From contig VZTG01007409.1 of the NCBI GenBank assembly GCA_013397845.1, positions 680,918-744,917 on the forward strand: a stretch of DNA of 64,000 nucleotides. Reading direction: 5' to 3'. The notes under the pieces were generated by a model, which was given only the letters and a program-made list of their open reading frames with translations, did not search any database and had not been told where the DNA came from. A program made the translations under genes and the position numbers. Of the stretch, positions 1 through 11,640 are shown piece by piece; within the stretch, counting starts at the first letter, position 1, and each line of letters opens with the position of its first letter. This stretch comes from Melanocharis versteri. Its lineage: Eukaryota; Chordata; Aves; Passeriformes; Melanocharitidae.

Positions 1-32
1 TGGACAGAAATGAATTCTCTGTTTGTAAATTG

Positions 33-70
<38 letters not shown>

Positions 71-420
71 TGTGAACCGAGCGACAGCATTTGCTAGTAC
101 TGTTACTTGCCACTTAAAACGTGGGTTATCAGATAAAAATGTTTTGATAAATCCTCTGTTATTATGAACATATGCTGCAAATATTTTGGTTCAGTATGTT
201 TTTCCATATCTCCTAAAGCCTAGTGTTTTTATTGTATTTTTTGATGGAGACACCAACTGCTGGCACCAGATTATGAGTAATGCTGAAATTGTTCATTTGT
301 AAAGAAAGACCAGAATAAACAGTACAATAGCTAAAACGATAAATAAATTAAAAAGAAGTCAAGATTTTTTGCCAATTGTTCTGCAGCCTATGCGCGGTTT
401 CTTGTTCTGTGTGAAATGTC
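1..420 (+). other. Candidate end of a 3' UTR with poly(A) signals
   Basis: This stretch reads like the distal part of a long vertebrate 3' UTR. It has U-rich, stop-rich sequence, a Pumilio-type element TGTATATA at 31-38, and two AATAAA hexamers at 314-319 and 342-347. A T/G-rich segment at about 400-415 could be the downstream element for cleavage. No reading frame of note crosses it. The gene would lie to the left of the window and cannot be named. Hexamers of this kind are common by chance in AT-rich DNA, so the call rests on how the signals combine. Ordinary intergenic DNA is the alternative. Confidence 0.3.
41..66. repeat. (TA)13 dinucleotide microsatellite
   Basis: A pure TA run of 26 bases is preceded by TGTATATACA. 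It is likely to be length-polymorphic. It falls inside the candidate 3' UTR, where it would form a weak AU hairpin in the RNA. Confidence 0.9.
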
Positions 421-3104
421 TACGCTTTCTTTTGGTTTCCTGGGAAACAAGTGAGAGGTGGTATGCACTGCAAGACATCCTCTAAGAATAATTCTTCCCA
501 TTTAATCCACTCTGATTTTTACTTCTTAATATACTGGAAGGTAACTAATATTTAATACCATGAAATGTATCTGTGCATGTTTAATGATTCAATTAATCAG
601 AGAGAAACCTTCTTTATAATTAAATATGGATAGGCTATAGTCTTTTCTTCTCATCGACTGATGCTTCTGAGAATAAGGGATAAGAATAATTTTATACCAT
701 TATTCTGTGTGCCTTTTATTAGAACTCTGAACTGTTTGTGTGTAAAATCAACAATAGAAGTACTTTTTTTTTAGAGTTATGCACTCTGCAGTTTCTGTTT
801 TCCATAAAAGTCTAACCATATGAATTTAGATACCAGTGCTATGAAGACTTACACGTGTTTAAGCACAAGAGAAGTTCAACTGATGCTAATGTGATTACTC
901 ACATTAAGTTTAAAGACTGTGCTTGAGCCGTTGTAGGACTGTCTCTTTCAATTTCTGGAAGAGGCCCGATGTGAGCTTGGAAAAGATTGTATATGCTTGC
1001 TCTGTAATTCTTGATTTGATGGTGACTTGCAGCCATGGATCATTTCCTTATAAGCAGCCATTTTATTAATCTGGTCATGGACCCCTCTTGACTTGATTAC
1101 TTAAAGAAAAGTTACAAACCACAGTATAACAAAACAGTATAACTACGCTTCCATGTAAAATTCTATAAGTATAGGCTAAAAAAAAAAGCCAACTGTTGTC
1201 AATACAGTATGCAGATGGAGGGCATCTATTGGGAAGTTAATAAAATAATGATGTACATACAGGCAGATTTAAATATGGAAATGGAGATTTCCTGCTTCTT
1301 GATTTTCTATAAATTGTTGAATATATTTGTTTAATGATTTATACAGAGCCTCAAGCCATAGCAACTAGGTGCTGTTTACAAAAGTTAAAGCGTAAGTTAC
1401 ATGCGCAGCCTACAATGGGCTTCATTAAATGACCACTCATGCTGCCAAGGGTACCATATGTTAGTAGCCATGTTGTGAGACCACTTTTCAAGTTTATCAC
1501 TGCTCATATTTCACATAGTTGTTTTTTCCAGCATATGTACCTACCTTTTAATAAGAGAATATTTTTCATTATCATTTATTGTTATCATTTTAACAGGGAA
1601 AGAATTGGCAAAAAAATCAAGTGCCAAAATTTCCCCTTATAAGTAGGTTAAGTTTACAATGGGTAATAGGGTGCCTAGTCTGAAGAATAAAGAAGTGATT
1701 ATACCATTTCTATAGCTCTTCAGTCAAGAAAGACCCATTAATTTGTTTTTAGGGTGACCTTAAGCAAGAAAAATTAGTGTTTTGCTTAATTAGGATCCAG
1801 GTATCTGGTGTATATTATTTGAAATGTTTCTGTTGAGGCTTTAGAAACTGTGGACAATACCCAGGCATCCATGGAATATCACTGAGACTACGTTTTCTTT
1901 CTTAGGGGCAGTAGCATGATGCATTCAGGTGCTCATTACAAAGGTGATATTCATTGAAAAGAAAACCCATAACCTTCTCTGGAAAAATAATCCAGTCAGT
2001 ATATGAGTAGGAACTGATGCCAGCTTTGGAACACTTTTGTGCCTCAGTGTATGTATTTTAGAGATCAGTGCTCAAGGATTAAAACACCCTTTAATTGCTG
2101 ATGTCCCAATTTCTTTGGCTGGAGTGAACAACTGAAATAATGTTGTATTGTTAGAGAGTGAAAGGCTGTTGATTGCGAGCAAATGTGCCCCAGGTGAGGA
2201 AGCCAGCAACTGCAACTGTCCTGAAGGAAGTTCTTCTGTCAGCCTTTATATATACAAACTGCAGGATGATCTACTGGGGAATTTTATCAACCTGTGTTTA
2301 GTGTAGGTGCAGAGTCAGCAGGTAGCAAAACCTCATAATAAGCTGGGCAGGTCATCTGCAAATGAATAACAGTGGAAGGTTTGGACCATGCCAAGCAGTC
2401 ACACATTGGGAAAGAGTTTAAGTCAAGTTATTTTAAGGGAATTCATTATTTTAGAGTGTTTTAAGCAACATTATTTACAGTATGTTTGAAATGTCTTCCC
2501 TTGTGATGTCACCTTCAGTAGCTCTTCTGTGAATGTGTATCATTGCATGATCTTGAACTATGTCACCTCATCACACAACAGGGTGAGAAACATGTGAAAT
2601 GTTCTCTTGAAAAGTCAAGGTTCTCCTTCTCTTAAAACTCCCATTTCTAGCATGAGCAAGTTGGGAAACAGTGCTTAAAACCCTAACATTTTTATGCACA
2701 AAAAAATGCTATCACTTTAAGATGAATTTTTTGCATTTGACTCATGGACATTTGCAGTTGTGGTAGAAGTCCACTTTTAGTGAAAATTTTTTTAAAGGCA
2801 AATATGACATGATTGACTATTGCCTGTCACATGGTTGTACAAGTTAATGCTGCCATATATGTGACATGGGGTATACAAGTACCTCTTGTTCATGGATATG
2901 AATATGAAATAAAATGTGAAGAGTAATCAAGCTAGTTTCTTTCTGAGTCCCAACCTTGCTCAAAGTTTTCAGAAAAAAATGGAGTTGTAGGTAATTGGGT
3001 ATAGTGGAGAGAGAAAAACAGTTGAGATCTGATATTAGGTAACACTGACTGTGAAATCCTTTGGGCTGTGGAAGAGTTCCAAAAAGAAGCCTAACTACTA
3101 TGTT
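421..3104. other. Unique AT-rich DNA, no gene seen
   Basis: No repeat family, RNA gene or credible exon was recognised. The one stop-free run above 60 codons (1439-1642, +) is hydrophobic and low in complexity, as expected from T-rich DNA. Confidence 0.6.
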
Positions 3105-3869
3105 TCAGGGTCCTGCACTTGGGTCACAGCAACCCCATGCAACACTTCAGGCTTAGGGGAAAGTGACTGGACAGGTCTCTGACAGAAAAAGACCTGGGGG
3201 CCCTGATTGACAGCTGTCTGAACATGATCCAGCAGTGTGCCCAGGTGGCCAAGAAGGCCAATGGCATCCAGGCCTGTATCAGTGTGGCCAGCAGGACCAG
3301 GGCAGGGATTGTCCCCCTGTACTCGGCACTGGTGAGGCTGCACCTCGAATGTGTCCTGTTCTGGGTTCCTCACTACAAATAAGATATTGAGGCACTGGAG
3401 AGTGTCCAGAGAAGGGCAGTGAAGCTGCTAAAGGGCCTGGAGCACAAGGCTGATGAGGAGCAGCTGAAGGAGCTGGAGTTGTTTAGCCTGNGAGTAGCAT
3501 CTGAAGGAGCGTGAGTTGTTTAGCCTGGAGAAAAGGAGGCTCGGGGGCGACTTTATCACTCTCTACAACTCCTGAAAGGAGGTTGCAACGAGGTGGGGAT
3601 TAGTCTCCTCTCCCAGGTAACAAAGGACAGTTCAACGGGAAACAGCCTCAAGTTGTGCCTTAGATTGGATATTTCTTCAATGAAAGGGTTGTCAAGCATT
3701 AGAACAGGCTGCCCAGGGAAGTGGTTGAGTCACCTGAAGGTATTTAAAAGGTGTGTAGATGAGGCACTTAGGGACATGGTTTAGTGGTGCTCTCAGCAGT
3801 GCTGGGTTAATGGTTGGACTTGAAGATCTTAATGGTCTTTATGAATCTAAATGATTCAATGATTCTATG
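3105..3869 (+). mobile_element. CR1 LINE fragment, 3' part, 5'-truncated
   Basis: This is a CR1 non-LTR retrotransposon copy in forward orientation. It carries the C-terminal end of the reverse-transcriptase ORF and the short 3' UTR. Recognisable CR1 landmarks in order are the GTGTGCCCAGGTGGCCAAGA block (3235-3254), the TACTCGGCACTGGTGAGGCT block (3320-3339), the TTTAGCCTGGAG block, GAACAGGCTGCCCAGGGAAG (3702-3721), GGGACATGGTTTAGTGG, and the 3' tail ending in ATTCTATG at 3862-3869. The reading frame is broken by stops and by an internal duplication at a one-base gap (3491), so the copy is dead. Being 5'-truncated with its 3' end intact is normal for CR1, which is copied by target-primed reverse transcription. 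It resembles the copy at 52920-53431 more than the one at 6078-6868. Confidence 0.95.
3464..3527. other. One-base assembly gap (n) flanked by a short duplication
   Basis: The only ambiguous base in the window is the n at 3491. A 27-base segment ending just before it (3464-3490) recurs at 3501-3527 with two mismatches, a period of 37. The CR1 consensus has this segment once. Either the copy has a small tandem duplication, or the assembler joined two reads or haplotypes imperfectly. Confidence 0.85.
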
Positions 3870-6077
3870 GTTATAGTTTGGATCCAACTACATCCTGCCT
3901 GGGCAGCAGTCTGGGATTCCTTATATTGAACTGAAAGTAATAATAGCGGCATAAAAACGTATGAGACTGCTGCATGCAGTGGCCTAGTGCTCCCAGTGTG
4001 TAGTCGAGATACAGCCAGAACATGTCCCTGGACTTTAATAATGGACAATGCTATTATGGGTAGTGATTTCTTGCTGTAAGTTCTGGCTTAAGCAGTGTAA
4101 GGGCAAACAACCTGAGCATGCGTTTTTCTGTGGCTCCAACTCCCTTATGCTACTTGCTGTCTTTGCACACTGCTTTGTAAGGGGCTCTAAAGCATGGAAA
4201 TTGAAATTGAAAACCCTTACACTTTCTTGTGTACAACATGAATCCTAGTGACTCTCCGTTCTGGCATTTTCCCAATAGCAAAACTTTACACATATTTTGA
4301 ACTTGATGTTTCAGCCTTTGAATTTGGGATTCAGGATTAATGATTTTTGTATGAAGGATTTTAATTCAGTATTGGTCGTCACAGTGTTCCTCAAGTCTCT
4401 TTCTGGATGTGACTCTGTAGCCATGGTTTCCTAACCTTTGCACCACCACAGGAGCACTGTTCCATACACCAAAAGAACAGCCCTGATTTAGATTCCGGGA
4501 TTCTGCAAACTTATGTTTGGGATGCTGTAAATTCAGCTGTTTGAATCAGCCTTCTGTGCCACTATAAACTATTTTATTAATTACTTACCTGAGACATGCC
4601 ACTGTTTTTGTTGTATCTCTCAGACAAAATAGTAAATTGGCTCCACATTGTTCCGCTCCCAAATATGACAATTTTTATTTTTTAATTATGGTTGTATGAG
4701 TCGCATTCCTATGTCTCCTGATTGGAAAGACTTATATTTCCATTTCTGTGGAAAGTTATTAGTTTTGGCCCTCCAGTGAATGACATTTCCATCACTAGCT
4801 TCTCCCCTGCCTTTGACTCTGCAGAAGTAAATTAGACTTGCCCCCTAGAGCTTTCTGAGACAGAGGTAATCTACTGGTGTATTTCAAAGTGAGGTTCTTG
4901 TATCTGATGGAAGGCTTTAGTTGTGATAGCAAAACAAATAGTGAATACATATGCTTTTAGGCTTGTAAGTGGATGTCAAGGAAAACAACGAAGAAGCAAA
5001 ATCACCTGCGATGGCACTGTCCCTTTCATTTTCTCTGGGAGACAGGGAATCAGAGAAGGGAAAACTCTGGAAGCAAAAAAGAGAGCTGAGCATCTGTAAA
5101 GATCTGCATCTGTGTTAACAGCTTGCCAAGGAAACTGATGCCTGCACATTAATCTGAATTATCACAGTCAGTTTTCCTTTTGTAACCAGCTCAATCGCAG
5201 CATCACCATCTCATTCTAGAACTGGAGGTGAACTGAGCACAGCATGCCGACAGCATTGGGAAACCCAGAGAAGGAGAGAATAAAATTTACTGATACTAGA
5301 CAATTCAGAAACAGAAAAGACGGTGAGACCCGACACAGCTTTCTTTTCACCTAGGTATTAACGTCATAATCCTGCTTTCTTCAGTTGTCCAAGTTCTCTT
5401 TTTTCTAAGCAAAAATCTCTGCATCTTTGGAATGTCTCTGTTATGTCAGTTTTTCCTGGAAATTAATGCTTATTTTCATCTTTATGTTAGGGGTTCTTTT
5501 AAAACCCTATCACTAACTTTCTAACTTGTGAGTAGCAACTCACAAATCCTATCTTCCTAGTTATTTATCTGAATGGTGTGTTGTGTTCAGCAGATATAAT
5601 CCCTTGATGTGGGAGAAGCATCATAACAGAGATTTAGAGCATTTTCAGAATAATCCAAAAGTTTTTGAGAAGACAGGAGAATATTTGACAGTGCAAATAC
5701 TGAAGATATTAATTGTATTTTGGTTTTGTTTTTTTCTTTTTAACCTGCTAAGACTCAGTGGTCCTGAGCTATATTCAAAATAATGTAGGGATTTTGTTCT
5801 TTCAGTAGTTGTCTACTACTTTCTTTCTGAGTAAAAGTGGTAAGCTAGCTATCCCCAAAGTAGCAAATGGATTTGTTGGACAACTATGTTTCATGGCTGA
5901 GCTTAGGTGATAAAGGCCTATTGGGAAAAGTAACAGATCCCAGATTCTTTCTCAGTGCAGGGTAGAAATATTTATTCCCACTTTCAGAAGTGCTTTGGGG
6001 TTTTGTGTCTTTCTGTTGATGTGGATATTCATGTCTCCTATTCTTTTCTTATGCAGATATCTGAAAAAGCTCAAGAA
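3870..6077. other. Unique DNA between two CR1 copies
   Basis: No gene or repeat was recognised. Good-looking donor sequence exists on the minus strand near 4584-4591, but every frame of the matching upstream interval (to about 4712) has stops, so no coding exon is called. Confidence 0.55.
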
Positions 6078-6868
6078 GTGGGCCCATGGAGATCTCATGA
6101 GGTTCAAATCCAAGTGCAAGGTGCTGTGCGTGGCTCTGGGGCAATCCCTTGTATCAACACAGGCTGGGGATGGACAGATCCAGGGCAGCCCGGCAGAGAA
6201 GGATTTGAGGGTGCTGGTGAATGAGAGGCTGGACATGACCCAGCCATGGGCACTCACAGCCCAGAAAGCCAAACGTGTCCTGGGCTGCATCCAAAGCGGC
6301 GTGGGCAGCAGGGGAGGGAGGGGATTCTGCTCCTCTGCTCTGCTCTGGTGAGACCCCACCTGCAGTGCTGCACCAGCTCTGGGGTCCCAGCTCAGGAAGG
6401 ACATGGATCTCTTGGACCAAGTCCACAGGGGGGCCATCAGCATGATCATATGGATGGAGCACCTCTCCTGTGAGGAAAGGCTGAGAGAACTGGGATTGTT
6501 CAGCCTGGAAAAGGAAAGGCTTCATGTTGACTTAATTGCAGCCTTCCAGTACCTGAAGGGCACGTAAAAGAAAGATGGAGAGGGACAATTTACAGGGGCA
6601 TGTAGAGATAGGACAAGGGGGAATGGATTCAAACTGAAAAAGAGTAGGTTTAAGTAAGATATTAGGAAAAAATTCTTTACTGTGAGGTGGTAAGACACTA
6701 GAACGGGTTTTCCAAAGACATTGTGGATGCTGTATCCTTAGAGGTGTTTGAGGGCAGGCTGGATGAAGCTCTGAGCAACCTGATCTAATGAAAGGTGTCC
6801 CTGCCCTAGCCCAGGGGCTAGAGGATCTTTAAGGTCTCTTGCAACTCAGAGCATTCTATGATTCTATG
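6078..6868 (+). mobile_element. CR1 LINE fragment, 3' part, second subfamily
   Basis: This is a forward-strand CR1 3' fragment. Landmarks are CTCACAGCCCAGAAAGCCAA (6254-6273), GGGCTGCATCCAAAGCGGCG, GAAAGGCTGAGAGAACTGGG, GTTCAGCCTGGAAAAGG, the AAGATATTAGGAAAAAATTC stretch near 6657, and two ATTCTATG units at 6853-6868 forming the 3' tail. Open stretches on both strands from 5952 to 6525 are translations of this element, not host genes. The 3' region differs from the 3105-3869 copy, pointing to a different CR1 subfamily. Frameshifts and stops make it inactive. Confidence 0.95.
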
Positions 6869-7408
6869 ACACTCAACAGAAAGTTTTTCAGCATCAGGTC
6901 TGTAGCCACTGTGGAGTACCCAATCCCATGTGCTGGGAAGGCTTGGAGGTATGCTCCCTTCATCACACGGCTGTTGGGTAACTCTTGACTGCATATGTAC
7001 ACGTTTTTGCTTTGCTTTTGTTTTTTGTCAGTGTCCTGCACTATTGTGCCATCTGACCTCCTCCTGCCGGGATGAGCCAGCTTCTCAGCAGCATCTGCAG
7101 TTTGAACTTTTCGGGTTGGTGGCAAATATTTTTTGCTAACATGAGCTAAGGGACTTTGTTAAGCATGAAAAAGTACTTGCAGACTGAGCTCATAACACAG
7201 GTGGTTGGGATTTTGCAGAGATTTGGAGCTGGATTTTTAAAGGCACTTGGCACACCTCATGCCTAGAGAGATTTTCCAAATCAACTTGGAGTAATAGAAA
7301 CAGGCCATTTGTTTTACCTAAATTTGGCTGTCTAATCAGCTGGCTGACTAGACTTTCTCTGCAGAGAAATGTAAGGACTTAAAAAGAACGATTGCTTGTC
7401 TCAAACAC
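6869..7408. other. Unique DNA between CR1 and LTR
   Basis: Short overlapping open runs on both strands at 6856-7139 show no family resemblance. Nothing else was seen. Confidence 0.5.
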
Positions 7409-8094
7409 TGTTACGGCCACAGAAGGAGTTTGCCATGAGAGAAGCACAGAAGGGAGTGACAGGATGGTGCTGATTCCAGGCCTGGCAGAGGCGAGATCTG
7501 GTTAGCACATCGTGGGTACTGCATCCAGACAAACATTCCCACTGTGGCAAAATTTGTAAAGAAGCAACCGCTCGCATGCACATCACCGGTCAAACAAAGA
7601 TCACCCCAAGCCATGGGACAGATGGCATCTGTGACCACCAACAACCACTCAGCTGTCCCCCCATGTCCCCACCCCTTTGAATATGCTTCTGTGGATATCT
7701 GGAACTTGGACTGTAAGATAAGATACCACAGATAATATAAAGGTGATATAATTGTCTGAGTGTTATCTCAGAACCTAGGGGGAGGATAGCAAAGCTTGGG
7801 GAGAATAATGCACCACTGATAATGGACAAAAAGAATGCAGAATTTGTAGGTGACAAGCAAAGTCAACTCAGCAACTGTGCTGAAATCAGATCAGAATGGG
7901 TAAAAGGTAATTCCAGCAGGGGGAGACCATGATCACCAACTTTCAATCTATCTACCCAAGAAACCCACCAACTCAAAAGAAGAGAAAGACGGAACATGCA
8001 AATTGACTAGCATTAGAGTCAAGGAAATAATTTAACCAATAGTGTGAGAGAACTGTGTAGGCAATGAACATTAATTTCTTTGTTTGCTAAAATG

Positions 8095-8103
8095 TATAAA
8101 TAA
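8095..8103 (+). promoter_or_regulatory. TATA box of the solo LTR
   Basis: TATAAATAA lies about 185 bases before the ATTAAA signal, in the position expected of an LTR core promoter. Transcription would start roughly 25-30 bases downstream, near 8125-8135. Current activity is unknown. Confidence 0.65.
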
Positions 8104-8281
8104 CGAAAAGTTTTGAACAGTCTTGGGACTGTCCACCACCGAGAAGCCCAGAGTGAAGAAGAACCCATGGAACACTGCTGGATCCACGTGTGGTGACTAT
8201 CTTCTGCTTAATCTGTCTGTCTCTCCCTTTCTATCTCCTCTCTTTTCTATTTCTTTCTCTCTACCTCCCATTCATGGTTAA

Positions 8282-8287
8282 ATTAAA
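8282..8287 (+). promoter_or_regulatory. ATTAAA poly(A) signal of the solo LTR
   Basis: The common variant hexamer lies 81 bases before the LTR end and is followed by a T/G-rich stretch (about 8298-8325). The TATA-to-signal order supports the + orientation of the LTR. Confidence 0.55.
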
Positions 8288-8368
8288 TCCGTACGATTGA
8301 CTTTGGCCTATGGTCTTGCTTGCAGCTTTATTCGGGCAGAGGCATCTCTCAATAATCGCATCTTAACA

Positions 8369-11040
8369 AGAGACAAGAACTTCCAGATTTCATCCCAAGC
8401 AAAACTAGCAGCCTAAGATAAATGGATTAGACCAGTCTCTCATATCCCAGTGGGTGACGAAAGTAAGAGAAAGCTGATTTGCCAAAACCCCATTTGTATT
8501 ACTACTATCAAGACAAAACCATGGAATTATGGAATTGTGCCATTTGGAGATTATGGGAGGGCTAAACTTGTTGAAATACATTTTTTGCCAGACAGTGGTT
8601 TTTTTGTGGCTATTGCCTCTTGCCTCCTGTCCTACTTCTAATGTGTACTTCTAGTTAAAGGAAAATGCAAACACATGTAAGTCCAAATTTTATGGTTTTT
8701 TTGGGTTGGATTCATAAAATTGTATCAGACATAAACCAAACACATTTTTTAGAACTAGCATATATTCAAGTTACATTTTGTGAAAACTCTTTTTTTTCTT
8801 TTATTTCACAATGACATATCATATCAAACTTTATTTATTTTTAGGTGATTGAACCAGCAAATAAAGCATGAATGTTTTGCAAAGATCTGTAACCCAGTTA
8901 TAGACTACTTTTTTGAACTACTTACAGTAGCTTTGCAGGATAATAACTGTTTTTAATGTATTTATGGAGGTCTCACTAACCTGAAAAAATCCATTACATT
9001 TATTTCAAATATGAGCAAGTTGTGTTCGTACTACATCTGTACTGGTAAATAGCATTGGAAATCTTTCTGCCCGTGGTTCTGGTCCATGGTGAGTTATGCT
9101 CTCTCAAACTGCTCCTGGGGATGATATGGGAGTTTATGGAGGGCACCTCTGATTCCCAGCAGGCAGCTTGGATAAGAAGGCCACCTTGTTGCAATGAGTA
9201 GTAGAGTTTGGGTTTAAACATTGGCTTCTGTGCTGGTGATGCAGGTTGACCATAGTGCAAGGGAGTGTACCTGGGATTATTTGATTTACTGATGGACCTG
9301 TGGCTTCACAGCAGCAAGCAGTTAACACAAACCAGAAAACAGAGAAGGAAAACCTCCTTAAAATGATATTCATTCTTGTAAAAACACAGATGAATACACA
9401 GATGGATCTGGTGGCAAGGTTATATACTTAACTCAGCCACAGTGATTGTAACCAGGCTTCTGACTCATTCTATGGTTATAAGTGGTATTTATTTGTTCAT
9501 TTTTACTGCCATGTCCTATTACAGATGACAAAATGTAAAGAGACATTTTAGAAACCTAGGTCCCAAGCTGCACTACATGAAAACTTCTCCTAATGGTGAG
9601 TGCCTTGGACTCTGAAAGCCCCTTCTTTCTGGAGTTTCATGTTCTTCAGTTTCAATGGTTTTGTGAGGGGATATTGTTCAAGCCTGTCTTAATGCACTTT
9701 AACTCTGATTCCTTCTTTCTCTTACATTCATGTGGAATATTCTCTACACCTTTTAATCTTGGCCTAGTAGTTTCAATATATATTTGATTTTGTTTTAATT
9801 TTCTCCTCATTTTAAATTTTCCAGCGCCTTCACTTAAGTTCCACATGGCTGGCAGACTTAAAGAATGATCTCATTCATGTGCCAGACAGATAGGGTCTCT
9901 CACAAGCCCACCCAGTCTAAGTAATTACTTCCACTTTCAGACAACAAATCAAACTCCTTAACTTGCTACTGTACATGTCCTTCAGGAGCAGTTATTGAGC
10001 TAAACATGTTCTTGTTACTTCTAAGTGGCTTTAAGGAAGGAGGCAAAGGAGATTAAAACAGATTTTTTAGAATTAAACAACCCTCCCCATATTTGCATAC
10101 ACACATATAGGTAGGTAGGTGAAAAGTACTTTTAAATTAACAGGCTTGTTATTGTTCATCGCATAAAGAAAAACTGTGTGGGTTAGTGGGGAGCAGGAAG
10201 GAAGGAGTGAGATGGTGACTGCATTAAAAATTCTCCTGCTTGGAGCAACTCCTGTCTCTGGGTGTCTCCCACGCCTGTGTCCTCTGAGCCTGGAGCAGTT
10301 CTCTTCTGATCTGTTAACTTGCCACAGTCATTTTCTCTCTGCTTACATAATGGTTTATGGTTACACAAATCTGCTCTGTCCAAAATACATTAGATTAAGA
10401 AATATACCATCTCTTTGGTGGATGGTATATTCTGAATTCACTCAGGCAGGAGGGATGACATTTTCAGTTTGAATACTGGTTTAGTACCAAAGATCTTCCA
10501 TCTTGAGCACAACCTGTAAAATCCATGATCTTATTGTGAAATGAAATACTGTGCATTTGAGTGGGAATATGTCCTCTAGTAGGAAAAGAAAGTAAAAGGA
10601 AGTCCTGTTTTGGTGTTAATTAGAATTAAAATGGTAGATAGCTCTTTGTCCTACTTTGACAACTCTGTTTTGAAAATGCAACCTCTGACCCATGACTGGG
10701 TCACAGAGATTTTTTCTTTCTTTAGAGAAGATTATTTTTAATGTTTTAGAAATCTATCACGTCATGGGACTTGTTTGGAGATCTGTGGTGCTGGTGTTCC
10801 TCTTACTTCTGTTTGAATGAAATCAGCAGAAAGGCCTTGTGTTCTTGGGTACAAATTGAGTTTGAAACTGAAGGGCAAAAACATATATTTGGTCTTTTAC
10901 ATGTGTCTTCCAACCACCTTTTCCCTTTATTTCATAATTTGTTTTAAAGTAATGCTTTTTTTTTTCTTGGAAAGTTTGCTGAGCCAATTGCATGCCTTTC
11001 ACAGTGATGGGCATTTACTTCCCAATTAGTCCCACTGAGC
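8369..11040. other. Unique AT-rich DNA, no gene seen
   Basis: It contains a short GTAG repeat at about 10111-10122. Open runs at 9000-9373 (minus) and 10176-10472 (+) match no family I recognise. Confidence 0.55.
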
Positions 11041-11640
11041 CAGCAGGACTATTTGCCTGAGAGCCCTCGTCACCATGAAAAAACCCCAACCACCCAACAC
11101 AAAACAATGAGATCACAATCTGGCCCTTTGCAATTAGTGCAACACTGTCAGGGTTTCACTTTCCTGCTTAAATCCTGTAATGAGCAGCCATCAGAAGAGG
11201 AGGTAAATAAAGCTGTCATGCATATTGACAGTAATACAATATCACTGCTCATTTTTCCCCCCAAAGTTAAAATTGCAGAATTAGTGTGGCATATGATGTT
11301 CTCCCCTCTCCAGCAAAACACATACCAGCTGCAGTCTTTTAAAGTCTCCTATCATTTTGTTAGCACAACGACTGCCTACGTGAGCAAAAAAACATGGAAA
11401 CTGCATCCTACCACAGTTGACAAGATTTTTTATTTTCATGATTACTTCTCTGCCTTTTTTTATTTTGCCTGCAGGCAAAGGTTGGCATACATGTCAAGAG
11501 AACATTCTCCAGCTGGGGCCTGCAGTATAGAGAATTGTATACTCCAGAGGGCTCATGGGACCTTAGGCAGATTATTATGGTAATATTGGAGACTGCTGTC
11601 CTTTCCCTCCCACAGCTGGGCCGCCTCTCTCATTGTAAGT
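11041..11640. promoter_or_regulatory. Candidate conserved noncoding element or enhancer
   Basis: This block stands out from the AT-rich flanks by its higher complexity and by a 176-codon stop-free run on the + strand (11053-11583) that matches no known protein. At its core is a perfect inverted repeat (11213-11231): CTGTCA, spacer TGCATAT, TGACAG. TGACAG is the site of TALE homeodomain factors (MEIS/PKNOX/TGIF), and the ATGCATAT crossing the spacer resembles a POU octamer. Such composites are typical of vertebrate developmental enhancers. Conservation cannot be measured here, so the enhancer call is inference. A chance open run with chance motifs is the alternative. Confidence 0.3.

Larger units (their letters stand above)
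7409..8368 (+). mobile_element. Solo LTR of an avian endogenous retrovirus
   Basis: A 960-base element starts TGTTACGG and ends CTTAACA, giving perfect inverted termini TGTTA/TAACA with the canonical TG...CA. Inside, in LTR order, are a U3-like part, a TATA box (8095-8103), a pyrimidine-rich stretch (8213-8270), an ATTAAA poly(A) signal (8282-8287) and a T/G-rich segment near 8300-8325. No retroviral internal region or second LTR follows, so this is a solo LTR left by recombination. The flanks AAACAC (7403-7408) and AGAGAC (8369-8374) match at 4 of 6 positions and could be a decayed 6-base target duplication, which would suit an ERVK-type element. The class assignment is inference. Small open runs inside it are not genes. 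Confidence 0.8.

Noticed and set aside
4589..4712. Possible minus-strand exon with donor CAG|GTAAGTAAT
   Set aside because: The splice sites look good, but all frames contain stops. It could only be a noncoding exon, and there is no supporting evidence.
5952..6525. Overlapping open runs up to 165 codons on both strands
   Set aside because: Nearly all of this interval is the CR1 copy at 6078-6868. The + strand frames are broken CR1 ORF and the minus frames are its antisense.
11053..11583. 176-codon + strand open run as a gene
   Set aside because: No recognisable domain and no exon or promoter context. The high-complexity block is better explained as a possible noncoding element.
11618..11636. 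19-base micro-exon between CTCCCACAG and GTAAGT
   Set aside because: Too short to judge, and likely a chance pairing of splice-like words.
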